Below, in pieces: positions 53,105 to 62,097 of a stretch of DNA of 64,000 bases. Made by a program: the position numbers and the translations under genes. The notes beneath the pieces were generated by a model, which saw nothing but the letters and a program-made list of their open reading frames with translations, was not told the origin of the DNA and did not search any database. Origin of the DNA: JBHJGP01 sp050331695 (lineage in GTDB: Bacteria > Pseudomonadota > Alphaproteobacteria > Geminicoccales > Geminicoccaceae); the NCBI GenBank assembly GCA_050331695.1, contig JBHJGP010000015.1:1-64000 (forward strand), written 5' to 3'. Position 1 is the stretch's first letter; each line of letters opens with the position of its first letter.

Positions 53105-54021
53105 TGGTACTCGTAATAAACTTTGCGGCCGATGACCGCGAACTTGGCGACCGTAAGCCCCATGAGAATGAGAAAGAGGATCATCGCCAGCGCCGAGCCG
53201 AGGCCGATATCGAAGACGATGAAGCTGGTCCGGTAGAGCAGGTTGACGATCAGGTCGGTCGACCAGGCGGGGCCGCCCTGGGTCATGACGTTGACGATCG
53301 TGAACACCTGAAAGCTGTCGATGACGGAGACCACCAGTAGGAAGAACGTGGTCGGCATCAACAGGGGTAAGGTGAGCGCCCGGAAGCGCTGCCAGCCGCT
53401 CGCGCCGTCGATTTTCGCGGCCTCATAGTAGTCGCTCGGGATCGCCTGCAGGCCCGCCAGGTAGATGATCAGATCGTATCCCAGCTGCTTCCAGACATTG
53501 ACGATCACGATCGACCAGATCGCGACCTCGGTCGATGTGAGCCAAGAAACCTTGCCGCCGCCGAAGGTCGTGATCAGACCATTGATCAACCCGTAGTCCG
53601 TGTTGAACATCCAGCTCCAGATGATCGACAGCGCCACGGAACTGGTGATCACCGGCAGGAAAAAGGCGCCCCGAGCAAGGCGATGAAGACCGGTCTCGCG
53701 CATCAGCGCGTGGGCTAAAGCGAGGGCGAGGAGAAGCCGCACGGGCACGCTGCCAATGACGAAGATCGCCGTTACCGTCAGCGAATTCCAAAAATCGTCC
53801 GACCCCAACAACTCGGTATAGTTTTCGAGACCGACGAACGGCTTCACGGGCCTGAGAAAATCCCAGGCGTGAACCGATAGCCAGACCGAGTAGAGGATCG
53901 GCCAATAAACGAACGCCAGGAGAATGACGAGTGCTGGCAGGACGTACAGATAGGGCTCGAGTGCCAAGGCGGGCATGTTGAACCGCCGGCGTTCCGGAAT
54001 GCTTGCGGTCAGCGTTGCCAA
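53101..54021 (-). CDS. Second Ugp-like permease, MalF type
   Basis: This 306-residue permease has about six membrane helices. The EAA loop is SDYYEAAKIDGASGWQRFRALTLPLLMP, and VMTQGGPAWSTDLIVNLLYRTSF is typical of UgpA-like permeases. It is the first gene of the minus-strand operon and faces the solute-binding protein gene across a PHO-like box. Confidence 0.86.
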   Translation of the reverse strand: MATLTASIPERRRFNMPALALEPYLYVLPALVILLAFVYWPILYSVWLSVHAWDFLRPVKPFVGLENYTELLGSDDFWNSLTVTAIFVIGSVPVRLLLALALAHALMRETGLHRLARGAFFLPVITSSVALSIIWSWMFNTDYGLINGLITTFGGGKVSWLTSTEVAIWSIVIVNVWKQLGYDLIIYLAGLQAIPSDYYEAAKIDGASGWQRFRALTLPLLMPTTFFLLVVSVIDSFQVFTIVNVMTQGGPAWSTDLIVNLLYRTSFIVFDIGLGSALAMILFLILMGLTVAKFAVIGRKVYYEYQ

Positions 54022-54060
54022 AGATCCCTCCTCGGAAGAGGCAATCGCTAAACCCTAAGT

Positions 54061-54078
54061 GTGACAGTTCGCTGACGT
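54061..54078 (-). promoter_or_regulatory. PHO-box-like site in the divergent promoter of the second importer
   Basis: On the minus strand, ACGTCAG-CGAA-CTGTCAC shows two GTCA cores 11 bases apart. Its CGAA spacer is the same as in the ugpB site at 35256-35273. It lies 40 bases before the permease gene and 68 before the solute-binding protein gene, so it may control both directions. Confidence 0.65.
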
Positions 54079-54145
54079 CATGAAACCGCCTCGCTGGCGT
54101 GCCACCCACCCTTGATCCACTTCAGGACGAAAGGGAGGACGCTCC

Positions 54146-55408
54146 ATGGCACTGCGCCGGACGACACAGATAGTTGGCTTGGCTCTCGCAGCCCAGCTCC
54201 TGGCACCACCAAGTTTCGCCGCCACCGAAATCACCTTCTGGCATTCTGGCAGCGGACCCCATGAGGAGGCCATCAATGCCCTGATCGACCGCTTTAACGG
54301 CTCTCAGAACCAGATCACGGTCAGCGGCGAATATGTCGGTGACTATGATGAGATGATGACCAAGCTCCAGGCCGCGATCCCCGCCGGCAATCAGCCGGAC
54401 GTGGTTCAGCTCGAAGCGACCCGTTTCGGCCTGTTCGCGGCCCGCGACCAGTTGCAGCCGCTGGAGCCCTATTTCGAGCAGGCCGGTCCTGAGTTCACCG
54501 ATCAGATCCGGCCCTTTGCCCGGGAAGCCGCCCTCTACCAGGGCCAGTCCTACGTGATCCCGTTCAACGTCTCGACCCCGGTCATGTACTACAACAAGGA
54601 TCATTTCGAGGCGGCAGGCCTCGATCCCGAAGCCCCGCCCGCCACCTGGGATGAACTCCTGGAGGCGGCCAAGGCGCTTACGGTTAGGCAAGGCGATGAG
54701 GTCACCCAGTGGGGTGTCAACGCGCCGCCCCAGTGGGTGCGCTGGGCCTTCACCCACCAGAACGAAGGCGGTTGGGTCGATGCCGAGACCAATGAGGTGC
54801 AGATGGGCATGCCCGAAAGCGCCGAGGCTTATCAGTTCGCCGCCGATCTGGTGAACGTGCACCAGGTGGCCTCCACCGACGCGGCTTTGGATGAGGATAC
54901 CGGCAAGCAATATTTTCTGAACGGCAATGCCTCGATCCTGTTCGGCTCGACCGGCTCGCTCGGCCGCTACCGTGAGGATGCCGGTTTCGACCTCGGTGTC
55001 GCCAAGCTGCCCTGCCACAAGGTCTGCGCGGCCCCCATCGGCGGCGCCACGCTCGGCATCATGAGCGCAAGCCCGGAGGACGAGAAAGCCGCCGCCTGGC
55101 AGTTCCTCGAGTTCATCAATCAGCCTGAGCAAAACGCCACCGTGTTTGCGACGACGGGATATCTGCCTGTTCTCAAGGGCACGACCGAGCTGCCGCAGGC
55201 GGCCGAACTCCTGAAGAACGTGCCGGCCTACTCGGTTGCCATCGATCAGCTGGACGTCGCCTTCGGCCGCGCCCGTCCGCCGGCCATGCCCGCCATCCGT
55301 CGCCTGGAGCCGGCGGTCTGGGAGAGCATCGTGTTGGAGCAGGAGACCGCTGAGGAGGCGCTCGGCGAGTTCGCCAAGGAAATGGAGGGCATGATCGCCG
55401 AAGGCTGA
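54146..55408 (+). CDS. Second Ugp-like solute-binding protein
   Basis: This 420-residue exported protein has a signal peptide ending PPSFAAT. The mature part starts EITFWHSGSGPHEEAINALIDRFN, and contains AAIPAGNQPDVVQLEATRFG, YVIPFNVSTPVMYYNKDHFE and ATTGYLPVL, all typical of UgpB-like binding proteins. The GGGAGG site precedes ATG 54146. It stands divergent from its permeases. No ATPase gene is nearby. Confidence 0.87.
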   Translation: MALRRTTQIVGLALAAQLLAPPSFAATEITFWHSGSGPHEEAINALIDRFNGSQNQITVSGEYVGDYDEMMTKLQAAIPAGNQPDVVQLEATRFGLFAARDQLQPLEPYFEQAGPEFTDQIRPFAREAALYQGQSYVIPFNVSTPVMYYNKDHFEAAGLDPEAPPATWDELLEAAKALTVRQGDEVTQWGVNAPPQWVRWAFTHQNEGGWVDAETNEVQMGMPESAEAYQFAADLVNVHQVASTDAALDEDTGKQYFLNGNASILFGSTGSLGRYREDAGFDLGVAKLPCHKVCAAPIGGATLGIMSASPEDEKAAAWQFLEFINQPEQNATVFATTGYLPVLKGTTELPQAAELLKNVPAYSVAIDQLDVAFGRARPPAMPAIRRLEPAVWESIVLEQETAEEALGEFAKEMEGMIAEG

Positions 55409-55421
55409 CCGTAACCGGTCC

Positions 55422-55447
55422 GGCGGCGTCGCTCAGCCGGCGCCGCC
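55422..55447 (+). terminator. Hairpin after the second solute-binding protein gene
   Basis: GGCGGCG (55422-55428) pairs with CGCCGCC (55441-55447). It lies 14 bases after the stop codon, without a U run. It is a probable transcript end or stabiliser. Confidence 0.5.
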
Positions 55448-55555
55448 TAAGACCCGAAATTGACCGCCAACGAGCCAGCGACTACCGTCTGCCTGAGACA
55501 ACAACAACCCGATCCACGGCACCTTTGATGGATCGAAATCTCTCAGGGAGCATCG

Positions 55556-56542
55556 ATGTCCGCGATCTCAACGTCTTTTCTATCCCGCCTCGTGCTCACC
55601 GCCGCGGCCGTCGCGCTCAGCGCGCCAGCCTTCGCCGAATGCGATTGGAAGCCGGAAAGGCCGGTCACCTACGTCGTCCCCTGGGGCGCCGGCGGCGGCA
55701 CGGATGCCAATTCGCGGATGCTGGCGAGCCTGCTCGAGCAGGAGATGGGCCAGCCCTTCAACGTGGTGAACCGAACGGGCGGTAATGGCGTGGTCGGCCA
55801 TTCGGCGATCGCCACGGCCGAACCGGATGGCTACACGATCGGCGCCGCGACGGTCGAGATCACGACCATGCACCATGCCGGCCTCACCGATCTCAACCAC
55901 ACCAACGTCACGCCGATCGCGCTGGTCGACATCGTGCCGTCGAGCGTGCTGGTGGCCAAGGATTCCCAGTTCGACAGCCTCGACGCCCTGCTCGAGCACG
56001 CCAAGGCCAATCCGGGCGAGCTCACCGGCTCCGGCACCGCCCAGGGCGGTATCTGGCACCTGGCCCTGGCCGGCATGCTCAACGCTGAGGGCATGGACCC
56101 GGCCGCGATCCGTTGGGTGCCGTCCGACGGTGCCGCATCTGCCATGCAGGAGCTGGTGGCGGGCGGTGTCGACGTCGCCACCCCGGCGCTCTCCGAGGGC
56201 AAGGCCCAGATCGAGGCCGGCGAGCTGAAGGCGCTGGCCTATATGCACGATCAGCCGATGGCGGCTCTGCCGGACGTGCCGGTCACCGCCGAGGTTCTGG
56301 ACAGCGGCTGGACGCTTGCCGCCTTCATCACGATCTCCGGTCCCGAAGGGCTGCCGGACGACATCGCCTGCTCCTACGAACAGGCCGCTCTCGCCGCCTT
56401 CGAGACCCAGGAATGGGCCGACTTCAAGGCGTCGCGCGGTGCCGATGTGGTGAAGATGGGCAGCGAGGAACTGGCGGAGATGATGGCGACGACCTCAGAC
56501 AATCTGGGCGCCACCATGCAGGCGATCGGTCTCGCCAAATAG
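55556..56542 (+). CDS. tctC: TctC-type solute-binding protein
   Basis: This 328-residue protein has a signal peptide (LVLTAAAVALSAPAFAEC). The family motifs are RPVTYVVPWGAGGGTDANSRMLA, NRTGGNGVVGHSAIATAEPDGYTIG, GSGTAQGGIWHLALAG and WVPSDGAASAMQELVAGGVDVAT. TctC proteins bind carboxylates for the TctAB carrier. The GGGAG site precedes ATG 55556. The ligand (tricarboxylate, terephthalate-like or other) cannot be read from the sequence. Confidence 0.9.
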   Translation: MSAISTSFLSRLVLTAAAVALSAPAFAECDWKPERPVTYVVPWGAGGGTDANSRMLASLLEQEMGQPFNVVNRTGGNGVVGHSAIATAEPDGYTIGAATVEITTMHHAGLTDLNHTNVTPIALVDIVPSSVLVAKDSQFDSLDALLEHAKANPGELTGSGTAQGGIWHLALAGMLNAEGMDPAAIRWVPSDGAASAMQELVAGGVDVATPALSEGKAQIEAGELKALAYMHDQPMAALPDVPVTAEVLDSGWTLAAFITISGPEGLPDDIACSYEQAALAAFETQEWADFKASRGADVVKMGSEELAEMMATTSDNLGATMQAIGLAK

Positions 56543-56666
56543 GTCTCGTCTGGTGTGGCTGGCCGAGCGGCCGGTCGCACCAGGAGTTCATGAGAATCGT
56601 GCGGCTTTTGGCGCAGGCGGAGGGGAACTATCCGTTTGCGCCGCAGCACTAGCGAAAGCGCGGCGG

Positions 56667-57146
56667 GTGACCTTCAACAATAGTGCGCTTGGTGTCCTGG
56701 TCATCGCTTTCGGCGGCGCGATCATCCTCCAGGCCTGGGCATTTCCCGAAATCCCCGGCATGGCCTACGGGCCTGACTTCTTCCCGATCCTGATCGGTAT
56801 CGGCTTTTGTCTCTGCGGATTGTCGCTCTTGGGCTCCGCCCTTTTGCCGAGCGCGGGCACCATAGGGCCCTGGGTTACCTGGCCCGCCTGGTTCGGTGAC
56901 AGGGGCGCCGTTGTGAGAGGCATCGCCGTCATCGTCGCGGTTTTGTTCTACGCACTCCTGGTCGATGTACTGGGGTTCCTGTTGACCGTCTTCGTCATCA
57001 CGGCAGGCCTCTTCGGCGTTCTTGGCGCACCGCGCCTGGTCGCGGTTCTGGTCAGCCTTCTTCTTCCGCCGATCCTGCACTACGGCTTTTCGGTCGCCCT
57101 TCGCGTGCCCCTGCCGCGGGGCATCCTTGAGCGGCTCTTCTTCTGA
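56667..57146 (+). CDS. tctB: TctB-type small membrane subunit
   Basis: About 159 residues from GTG 56667, in a frame open from 56553. It has four probable membrane helices, starting with LGVLVIAFGGAIILQAWAF, and contains GPDFFPILIGIGFCLCGLSLL, typical of TctB. It forms the small subunit of the carrier with TctA, whose gene starts 5 bases later. Confidence 0.85.
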   Translation: MTFNNSALGVLVIAFGGAIILQAWAFPEIPGMAYGPDFFPILIGIGFCLCGLSLLGSALLPSAGTIGPWVTWPAWFGDRGAVVRGIAVIVAVLFYALLVDVLGFLLTVFVITAGLFGVLGAPRLVAVLVSLLLPPILHYGFSVALRVPLPRGILERLFF

Positions 57147-57150
57147 GAAC

Positions 57151-58662
57151 ATGGAGACGCTCGCCGAGGTCTTCCCGCTGGTTTTCCGGGCCGACGTTCT
57201 GACCACCATCCTGATCGCGTCCTGCTACGGTCTGTTCGTCGGGTCGATCCCGGGCCTAACCGCGACCATGGCGGTGGCGCTTCTGGTACCGATCACCTTC
57301 TTCCTCGCTCCGGTGCCGGCGATCGCGGCGATCGTCACCGCTTCCGCCATGGCGATCTTCGCCGGCGATATACCGGGCGCGCTCTTGCGCATTCCCGGCA
57401 CGCCGGCGTCTGCGGCCTATGTCGACGAAGCCTTTGAGCTGACCAAGCAGGGGCGAAGCGAGCGGGCGCTGGCGACCAGCCTGGTGACCTCCGCCATCGG
57501 CGGCATCATCGGCGTGCTCCTGCTCACCATCTTCGCCCGGCAGTTGGCGGCCGTCGCCGTCAAATTTTCGTCCGTCGAGTATTTTTGGCTCGGTTGCCTC
57601 GGGCTCACCTCGGCGATCGCGGTCTCCAGCGCGTCCCTGGTGCGGGGCGCGATCGCCCTTCTGATCGGGCTCTTCATCTCCACCGTCGGCATCGATATCG
57701 CCACCGGCCATCCGCGCTTCACCTATGGCGCCATGGATCTGTTGGACGGTGTTTCCTTCATTCCGGCGATGATCGGCATGTTCGCGCTGAGCCAGGTCCT
57801 GCGCACGGTGACCACCGATCTGGACACCGCCGCCACGGTGGAACGGATCGGTAGCCTGACCCGCGACGCCGCCTCGATCGTCCGCCGCTACTGGTTCAAC
57901 ATCCTGCGCTCGGCGAGCCTCGGCAATGTGCTGGGCGCGCTTCCGGGCGCGGGCGCCGATATCGCCGCCTGGATCTGCTACAGCCTGTCGAAACGGTTCT
58001 CCAAGACGCCGGAAAAATTCGGAACCGGCCACGAGGAGGGTATCGCCGACGCCGGTGCCGCCAACAATGCGGCCGTGGCCGGTGCCTGGACGCCGGCACT
58101 GGTGTTCGGCATTCCCGGCGACACGGTGACCGCGATCGCGATCGGCGTTTTGATGCTTAAAGGGATCACCCCCAGTCCCCGGGTGTTCGAGACCGACGGC
58201 GCCCTGGTCTACGCGATCTTTCTGTCCTTCGTGATCGCCAATCTGCTCATGCTGCCGCTCGGGCTGATCGCCATCCGAGCCGCGCGCTACGTTCTGTCGG
58301 TGCCGAAGCGGGTTTTGATGCCGGTCATTCTCGTCTTCTGCATCATCGGCGCGTTTGCCGTCGACAATACGCTCTTCTCGGTCTGGGTGATGCTGGTCCT
58401 GGGGCTGCTCGCCTACGTCATGGAGGACAATGGCATCCCGATTGCGCCGGCAATCCTCGGCATCGTGCTGGGCAAGGTGATCGAGAAGAACTTTCTGATC
58501 ACCATGATCAAGACCCAGGGCGATGTTCTGGGCTTTTTCGACCGGCCCGTCGCCGCCGTTCTCGGCATCATCACCCTCAGCCTCTGGGCCTATCTGATCG
58601 GCTCGTCGCTGGTCAGGCAAATCTGCTCTGCCCGGCGCCGACGGGTCGCCGAGGAAACCTAG
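57151..58662 (+). CDS. tctA: TctA-type large membrane subunit
   Basis: About 503 residues from ATG 57151, the normal TctA length. The family motifs are SIPGLTATMAVALLVPITF, GDIPGALLRIPGTPASA, GALPGAGADIAAWICY and GVLMLKGITPSP. There are about eleven membrane helices. The carrier is driven by an ion gradient and not by ATP. The gene ends 4 bases into the convergent ankyrin gene. No TctDE-type regulators are seen. Confidence 0.92.
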   Translation: METLAEVFPLVFRADVLTTILIASCYGLFVGSIPGLTATMAVALLVPITFFLAPVPAIAAIVTASAMAIFAGDIPGALLRIPGTPASAAYVDEAFELTKQGRSERALATSLVTSAIGGIIGVLLLTIFARQLAAVAVKFSSVEYFWLGCLGLTSAIAVSSASLVRGAIALLIGLFISTVGIDIATGHPRFTYGAMDLLDGVSFIPAMIGMFALSQVLRTVTTDLDTAATVERIGSLTRDAASIVRRYWFNILRSASLGNVLGALPGAGADIAAWICYSLSKRFSKTPEKFGTGHEEGIADAGAANNAAVAGAWTPALVFGIPGDTVTAIAIGVLMLKGITPSPRVFETDGALVYAIFLSFVIANLLMLPLGLIAIRAARYVLSVPKRVLMPVILVFCIIGAFAVDNTLFSVWVMLVLGLLAYVMEDNGIPIAPAILGIVLGKVIEKNFLITMIKTQGDVLGFFDRPVAAVLGIITLSLWAYLIGSSLVRQICSARRRRVAEET

Positions 58663-59948
58663 CCGTCGACCCAGCCGCGAAGGAACGCGGCCATGTCTTC
58701 AGAACCGGTGCCCTCGATGTGGCCGGGCCGCAATTCCGCGCCCGCCTCGAGCAGGAGCCGGGCGCAGCCGATATGATCGCGTTCGGCCCGGTCCGGCGCG
58801 AACTCAGCGCCATGGATGACCGTGCCGAGCGCGTCACCGCCATAATTGTTTTTGTGGGCGAGGTCCGGCGATAGCGTGAGGAGGTAGGCGACGTGCGGGG
58901 GCAGGCCGACCCATCCGGCCAGGTGGAGTGGTGGCAGATTTTGCTCATCCGCCTGGTTTGGATCGAGGCCGGCCTCGACGAGCGCTTTCACATGGTCGAG
59001 CCGGTCTGGCTTCTGGACGATCCGGGTGATCAGGCGCTTGTCCTCGTCGCCAAGTGCCGCCGGATCGATCGGCTGCTTTGGCGCCCGGCCCTCGGCGCAA
59101 GCGGCGAGGGCTGCCTCCAGCGGCGAAAGCGTCTCGGCATGACCTTTTGAGGCGAGGAGTTGGGCCACCGCCTGGTTACCGTAGATTTTGGCGAGCGCGT
59201 GGGCCGTGTGCCCGTTCCAGCGGCGGAGGGGATCGGCGCCTCGTTCCAGCAACAGGTCTGCCGTGTCCGCCGAGCAGCAGCGCCGAGCCGCCTGGTGCAG
59301 TGCCGGTATCACGCCGAAAGACAGGCCGTCGGGGTGGTCGGGAATGGTTTCGTCAGGGTCTGCGCCCTGGTCAAGCAGAAGACGGACGGCTTCCCGGTCG
59401 TCGAAATCGAGCGCCCGCAGCAGCGCGTTGGTGCCCCGGGGATTGGCGCCATGTCTGATCAGGAGCTTGAGCCCCTCATGGTGGCCAAGCTCGGTCGAAT
59501 GATAGAGGCTTTCGCCGTCGTCCGGGTTGGCGCCATGATCCAAAAGCCAGGCGGCGAGCGGCATATTGTCGGCATGGCCCAGGGCACCGTAGAGCGCCGA
59601 GAGGCGATAGTCGGCCTCCGGTTCCGGTGAGAAGCCGTCATTGGGATCGGCGCCGTTCGCCAGCAGAAGATCGGCGATGGCCAGCATCTCATTGCGCTTG
59701 TCGGGCGCCATGTGGATGTATTTCGAGAATGCGAGGTGCAGTATCGGCGTTCTGACGCCGATCGGTTCTCGGGCCTTGGACGGGTCCGCTAGCGCCGTTC
59801 TTACGGCCTCGAGGTCGTAAGTGGCGATCTGGAGACCCAGATCCTGCTGCGGGATGCCCGGATCCTCGTCCAGAAGATCGCGTACGACCTGTTTTCGGCC
59901 GAAATAGAGCGCCCGCTTGAGCTTTTCCGCCGGTTCGTCTGGATCCAT
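58659..59948 (-). CDS. Ankyrin-repeat protein
   Basis: This 429-residue protein has no signal peptide. About eight ankyrin-like repeats run from residue 60 to the end. Examples are IADLLLANGADPNDG, LAAWLLDHGANPDDG, GLKLLIRHGANPRG, AVRLLLDQGADPDE and TADLLLERGADPLR. A cysteine-rich CCSADTAD segment lies near residue 225. Ankyrin repeats mediate protein binding. It is convergent with tctA by 4 bases. The partner is unknown, and no toxin or effector signature is seen. Confidence 0.85.
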   Translation of the reverse strand: MDPDEPAEKLKRALYFGRKQVVRDLLDEDPGIPQQDLGLQIATYDLEAVRTALADPSKAREPIGVRTPILHLAFSKYIHMAPDKRNEMLAIADLLLANGADPNDGFSPEPEADYRLSALYGALGHADNMPLAAWLLDHGANPDDGESLYHSTELGHHEGLKLLIRHGANPRGTNALLRALDFDDREAVRLLLDQGADPDETIPDHPDGLSFGVIPALHQAARRCCSADTADLLLERGADPLRRWNGHTAHALAKIYGNQAVAQLLASKGHAETLSPLEAALAACAEGRAPKQPIDPAALGDEDKRLITRIVQKPDRLDHVKALVEAGLDPNQADEQNLPPLHLAGWVGLPPHVAYLLTLSPDLAHKNNYGGDALGTVIHGAEFAPDRAERDHIGCARLLLEAGAELRPGHIEGTGSEDMAAFLRGWVDG

Positions 59949-59985
59949 CCTCGCTCCTTGCGCGTCTGACGAAGGCTCGAAGCCG

Positions 59986-60975
59986 CTAGACCTTACGCAG
60001 CGCCAGGGTCAGGCTTGGCTGTAGTGATAGGCCGGTGAGACGTCGCAACACAACGCAGACACGATACAGAAGCTTCTTCGTTCGCTGCCCGCCGTGGAGG
60101 CTGGTCGATGCCCGCCAGAGGGAAAGATCGTCCTGCAGGCTGGGATCGTCTGGATAGGTTTTCTTTGCGTCGCCGCCCGATTTCCGGATGATCCGTAAGA
60201 TCTCGCCCTCGCTGCTACCCCGGATGCCATCACGGAGCAGACCCGGCCAGTCCTGACCCTTATCGACCTTCTTGCTGAGCCTGGTCGCCGCGAGTTTGGC
60301 GAGGCCGTCGGGCAGATAGTTGATGAGCGGCAGTCCGCCGGTCGTGTGCCACTCGATCGGAAACCACCGATGGGGGGTCTGGTTCAAAAAGAACAGGCCA
60401 CCGCGCTCGAGATGCCGCCACAACAGTGGCAGGAGCTGGTCGCGCTCGTGAGGCAGGAGATGCTCAAAAACGGCGCTCATCATGATGTAGTCGAACCTAC
60501 CGAGATCGCGAGGAAGGCTGTCGCCGCTGGGGCTCCGTTCGAAGGTCACGTTCTTGAGGCCGTAATGGGCGGCCCGCGCCCGTGCGATCTCGATGGATTT
60601 CGGGCGCAGCTCGAGACCGTGGATCTGGAGATCTGGCCGCGCCCGGCCGATGATCGAGCAGGCGGCACCGGAACCGGCGCCGAAATCGAGAAGACGGCGG
60701 CCCTTCGAGGCGGCCGGATCGATATAGGCAAGCACAGCCTTCTCGATCGCCCTCGCAATGTAGAGCGGTTCGACATCGCGGAGGATTTCGTCGCAAAGGT
60801 AAGCCGCACCCTTCGTCGCGACGATCATGTCGATGAGGCTATCGGGATAGTCGCAGTCGCACGAACGCCGCGGACAATGAACGCCCTCCGCCGGCGTAAC
60901 CTCGATCCGACGCATCGTGCCTGCGACCGGCGAAATACGAATGACGCCCTGCGGTGCTTCGATGACGCGGCCCAT
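59986..60975 (-). CDS. SAM-dependent class I methyltransferase
   Basis: This 329-residue protein has a Rossmann methyltransferase core. Motif I is LLDFGAGSGAACSIIGRARP (about 94-113), the acidic second motif is IHGLELRPKSIEIARARA, and FDYIMMSAVFEHLLPHERDQLLP follows. Before the core there is an unusual CPRRSCDCDYP cysteine cluster (about residues 34-44), which could bind metal. After the core, the tail is basic. The substrate is not evident. It stands alone between the ankyrin gene and the esterase. Confidence 0.8.
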   Translation of the reverse strand: MGRVIEAPQGVIRISPVAGTMRRIEVTPAEGVHCPRRSCDCDYPDSLIDMIVATKGAAYLCDEILRDVEPLYIARAIEKAVLAYIDPAASKGRRLLDFGAGSGAACSIIGRARPDLQIHGLELRPKSIEIARARAAHYGLKNVTFERSPSGDSLPRDLGRFDYIMMSAVFEHLLPHERDQLLPLLWRHLERGGLFFLNQTPHRWFPIEWHTTGGLPLINYLPDGLAKLAATRLSKKVDKGQDWPGLLRDGIRGSSEGEILRIIRKSGGDAKKTYPDDPSLQDDLSLWRASTSLHGGQRTKKLLYRVCVVLRRLTGLSLQPSLTLALRKV

Positions 60976-61107
60976 GACGCCCCTCCGCTGGGTGTTTTTT
61001 CTCCGACGAGCGTCGGGCGGATTTATGCCGGTCGGTTTTGCCGCATCTGAAAGATCGCTGGGGTTGGGCGATCTCGCTTAGGCCACTCAGGCCGCGCTAG
61101 CCGCCCA

Positions 61108-61920
61108 TCAAAGCTTCCCCGCCTGTTCAAACCGCTCCCAGGCGAAGCGGAGATAGTCGATGCTGAAGCTATGGCCGCCGGAAAACAGGCAAAAATCCAG
61201 AAAGTGTCCGTCCGTATTCACATGTTGCTCACAGCGCATACCGGCGTTTTCCACAGTTTTCGCGTCGCCAAAGGAGCCGTGGCGCGCATACATGGCCATG
61301 ACGTCATGGACATTGCCCTGATGGGTGTCCTGGATGGGCCGGCCTTCCAGGGGCACGATTTTGTCGTCGTCGCCGTGGATGTGCATGACGCTGGTGGGTG
61401 GGCTCGCGCAGGTCTCCGGGATCGGTCGCCAGAAAACGCCGGCCATGGGCGCATAGGCCGAAAACAGATCGCTCCTGTCGCAGGCGAGGGTCCAGACCAT
61501 CATGCCGCCGGCGGAAAATCCGGTTGCCATCACCCGGTTCCGATTGATGGGGAAGCGTTCGCTGGCGTCATCGAGCAGCCGTTCGAAATAGGCAACCTCG
61601 TCGACGCCTTCGATCGTCTCGTCAGAGGGTGCATTGGCGATCGACCAATCGTTGGAGGCCGATTTGGCGCCGATCAGCGCGACACCGAGTTCCGAGGCCA
61701 GGCTCACGAGATTTTCGTTGGCCATGATGCCGGCGGCGGTGCCCCGGTAGCCATGGGCGAAAACGATCGCGCCCACCGGGCTGGTCCCATCATGGCCGTC
61801 AGGCATCTTGATGCGGTAGATGCGGTCGCCGATCTGGCAGTCGCTGTCCGGCCCGCACGCCTGGGCCGGCGTCGCCGCAGCGGTCATCAGCAGAAGAAGG
61901 AGGAAAACCGTCGCTCTCAT
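61108..61920 (-). CDS. Exported alpha/beta hydrolase, LpqC/PHB depolymerase-like esterase
   Basis: About 270 residues from ATG 61920 (a TTG lies one codon before). The signal peptide ends PAQACG. The serine hydrolase elbow is ATGFSAGGMMVW. VIFAHGYRGTA provides the oxyanion region, HIHGDDDKIVP the Asp, and FSGGHSFSIDY the His. Several cysteines (CGPDSDC, CDRSD, CASPP) fit disulfides in an exported enzyme. Family members act on feruloyl esters, acetylxylan or polyhydroxybutyrate. Which one applies here is open. Confidence 0.82.
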   Translation of the reverse strand: MRATVFLLLLLMTAAATPAQACGPDSDCQIGDRIYRIKMPDGHDGTSPVGAIVFAHGYRGTAAGIMANENLVSLASELGVALIGAKSASNDWSIANAPSDETIEGVDEVAYFERLLDDASERFPINRNRVMATGFSAGGMMVWTLACDRSDLFSAYAPMAGVFWRPIPETCASPPTSVMHIHGDDDKIVPLEGRPIQDTHQGNVHDVMAMYARHGSFGDAKTVENAGMRCEQHVNTDGHFLDFCLFSGGHSFSIDYLRFAWERFEQAGKL

Positions 61921-62097
61921 CAAAGCCCGTCCTGATCAAAACCTTTATCCAAGGGGGAGAGATAAGGGCCTTTGTGGCGTCGTCGATGACAAGATGTCGT
62001 TTCAACCGAGGCGAGCTTGTCACGGCCTCCGTTGAAGGCGAAGGATGAGGCCCTGATCGCTTGACGCGATAAAGAGTGAAGGAAGGGGCAGGAGGAC

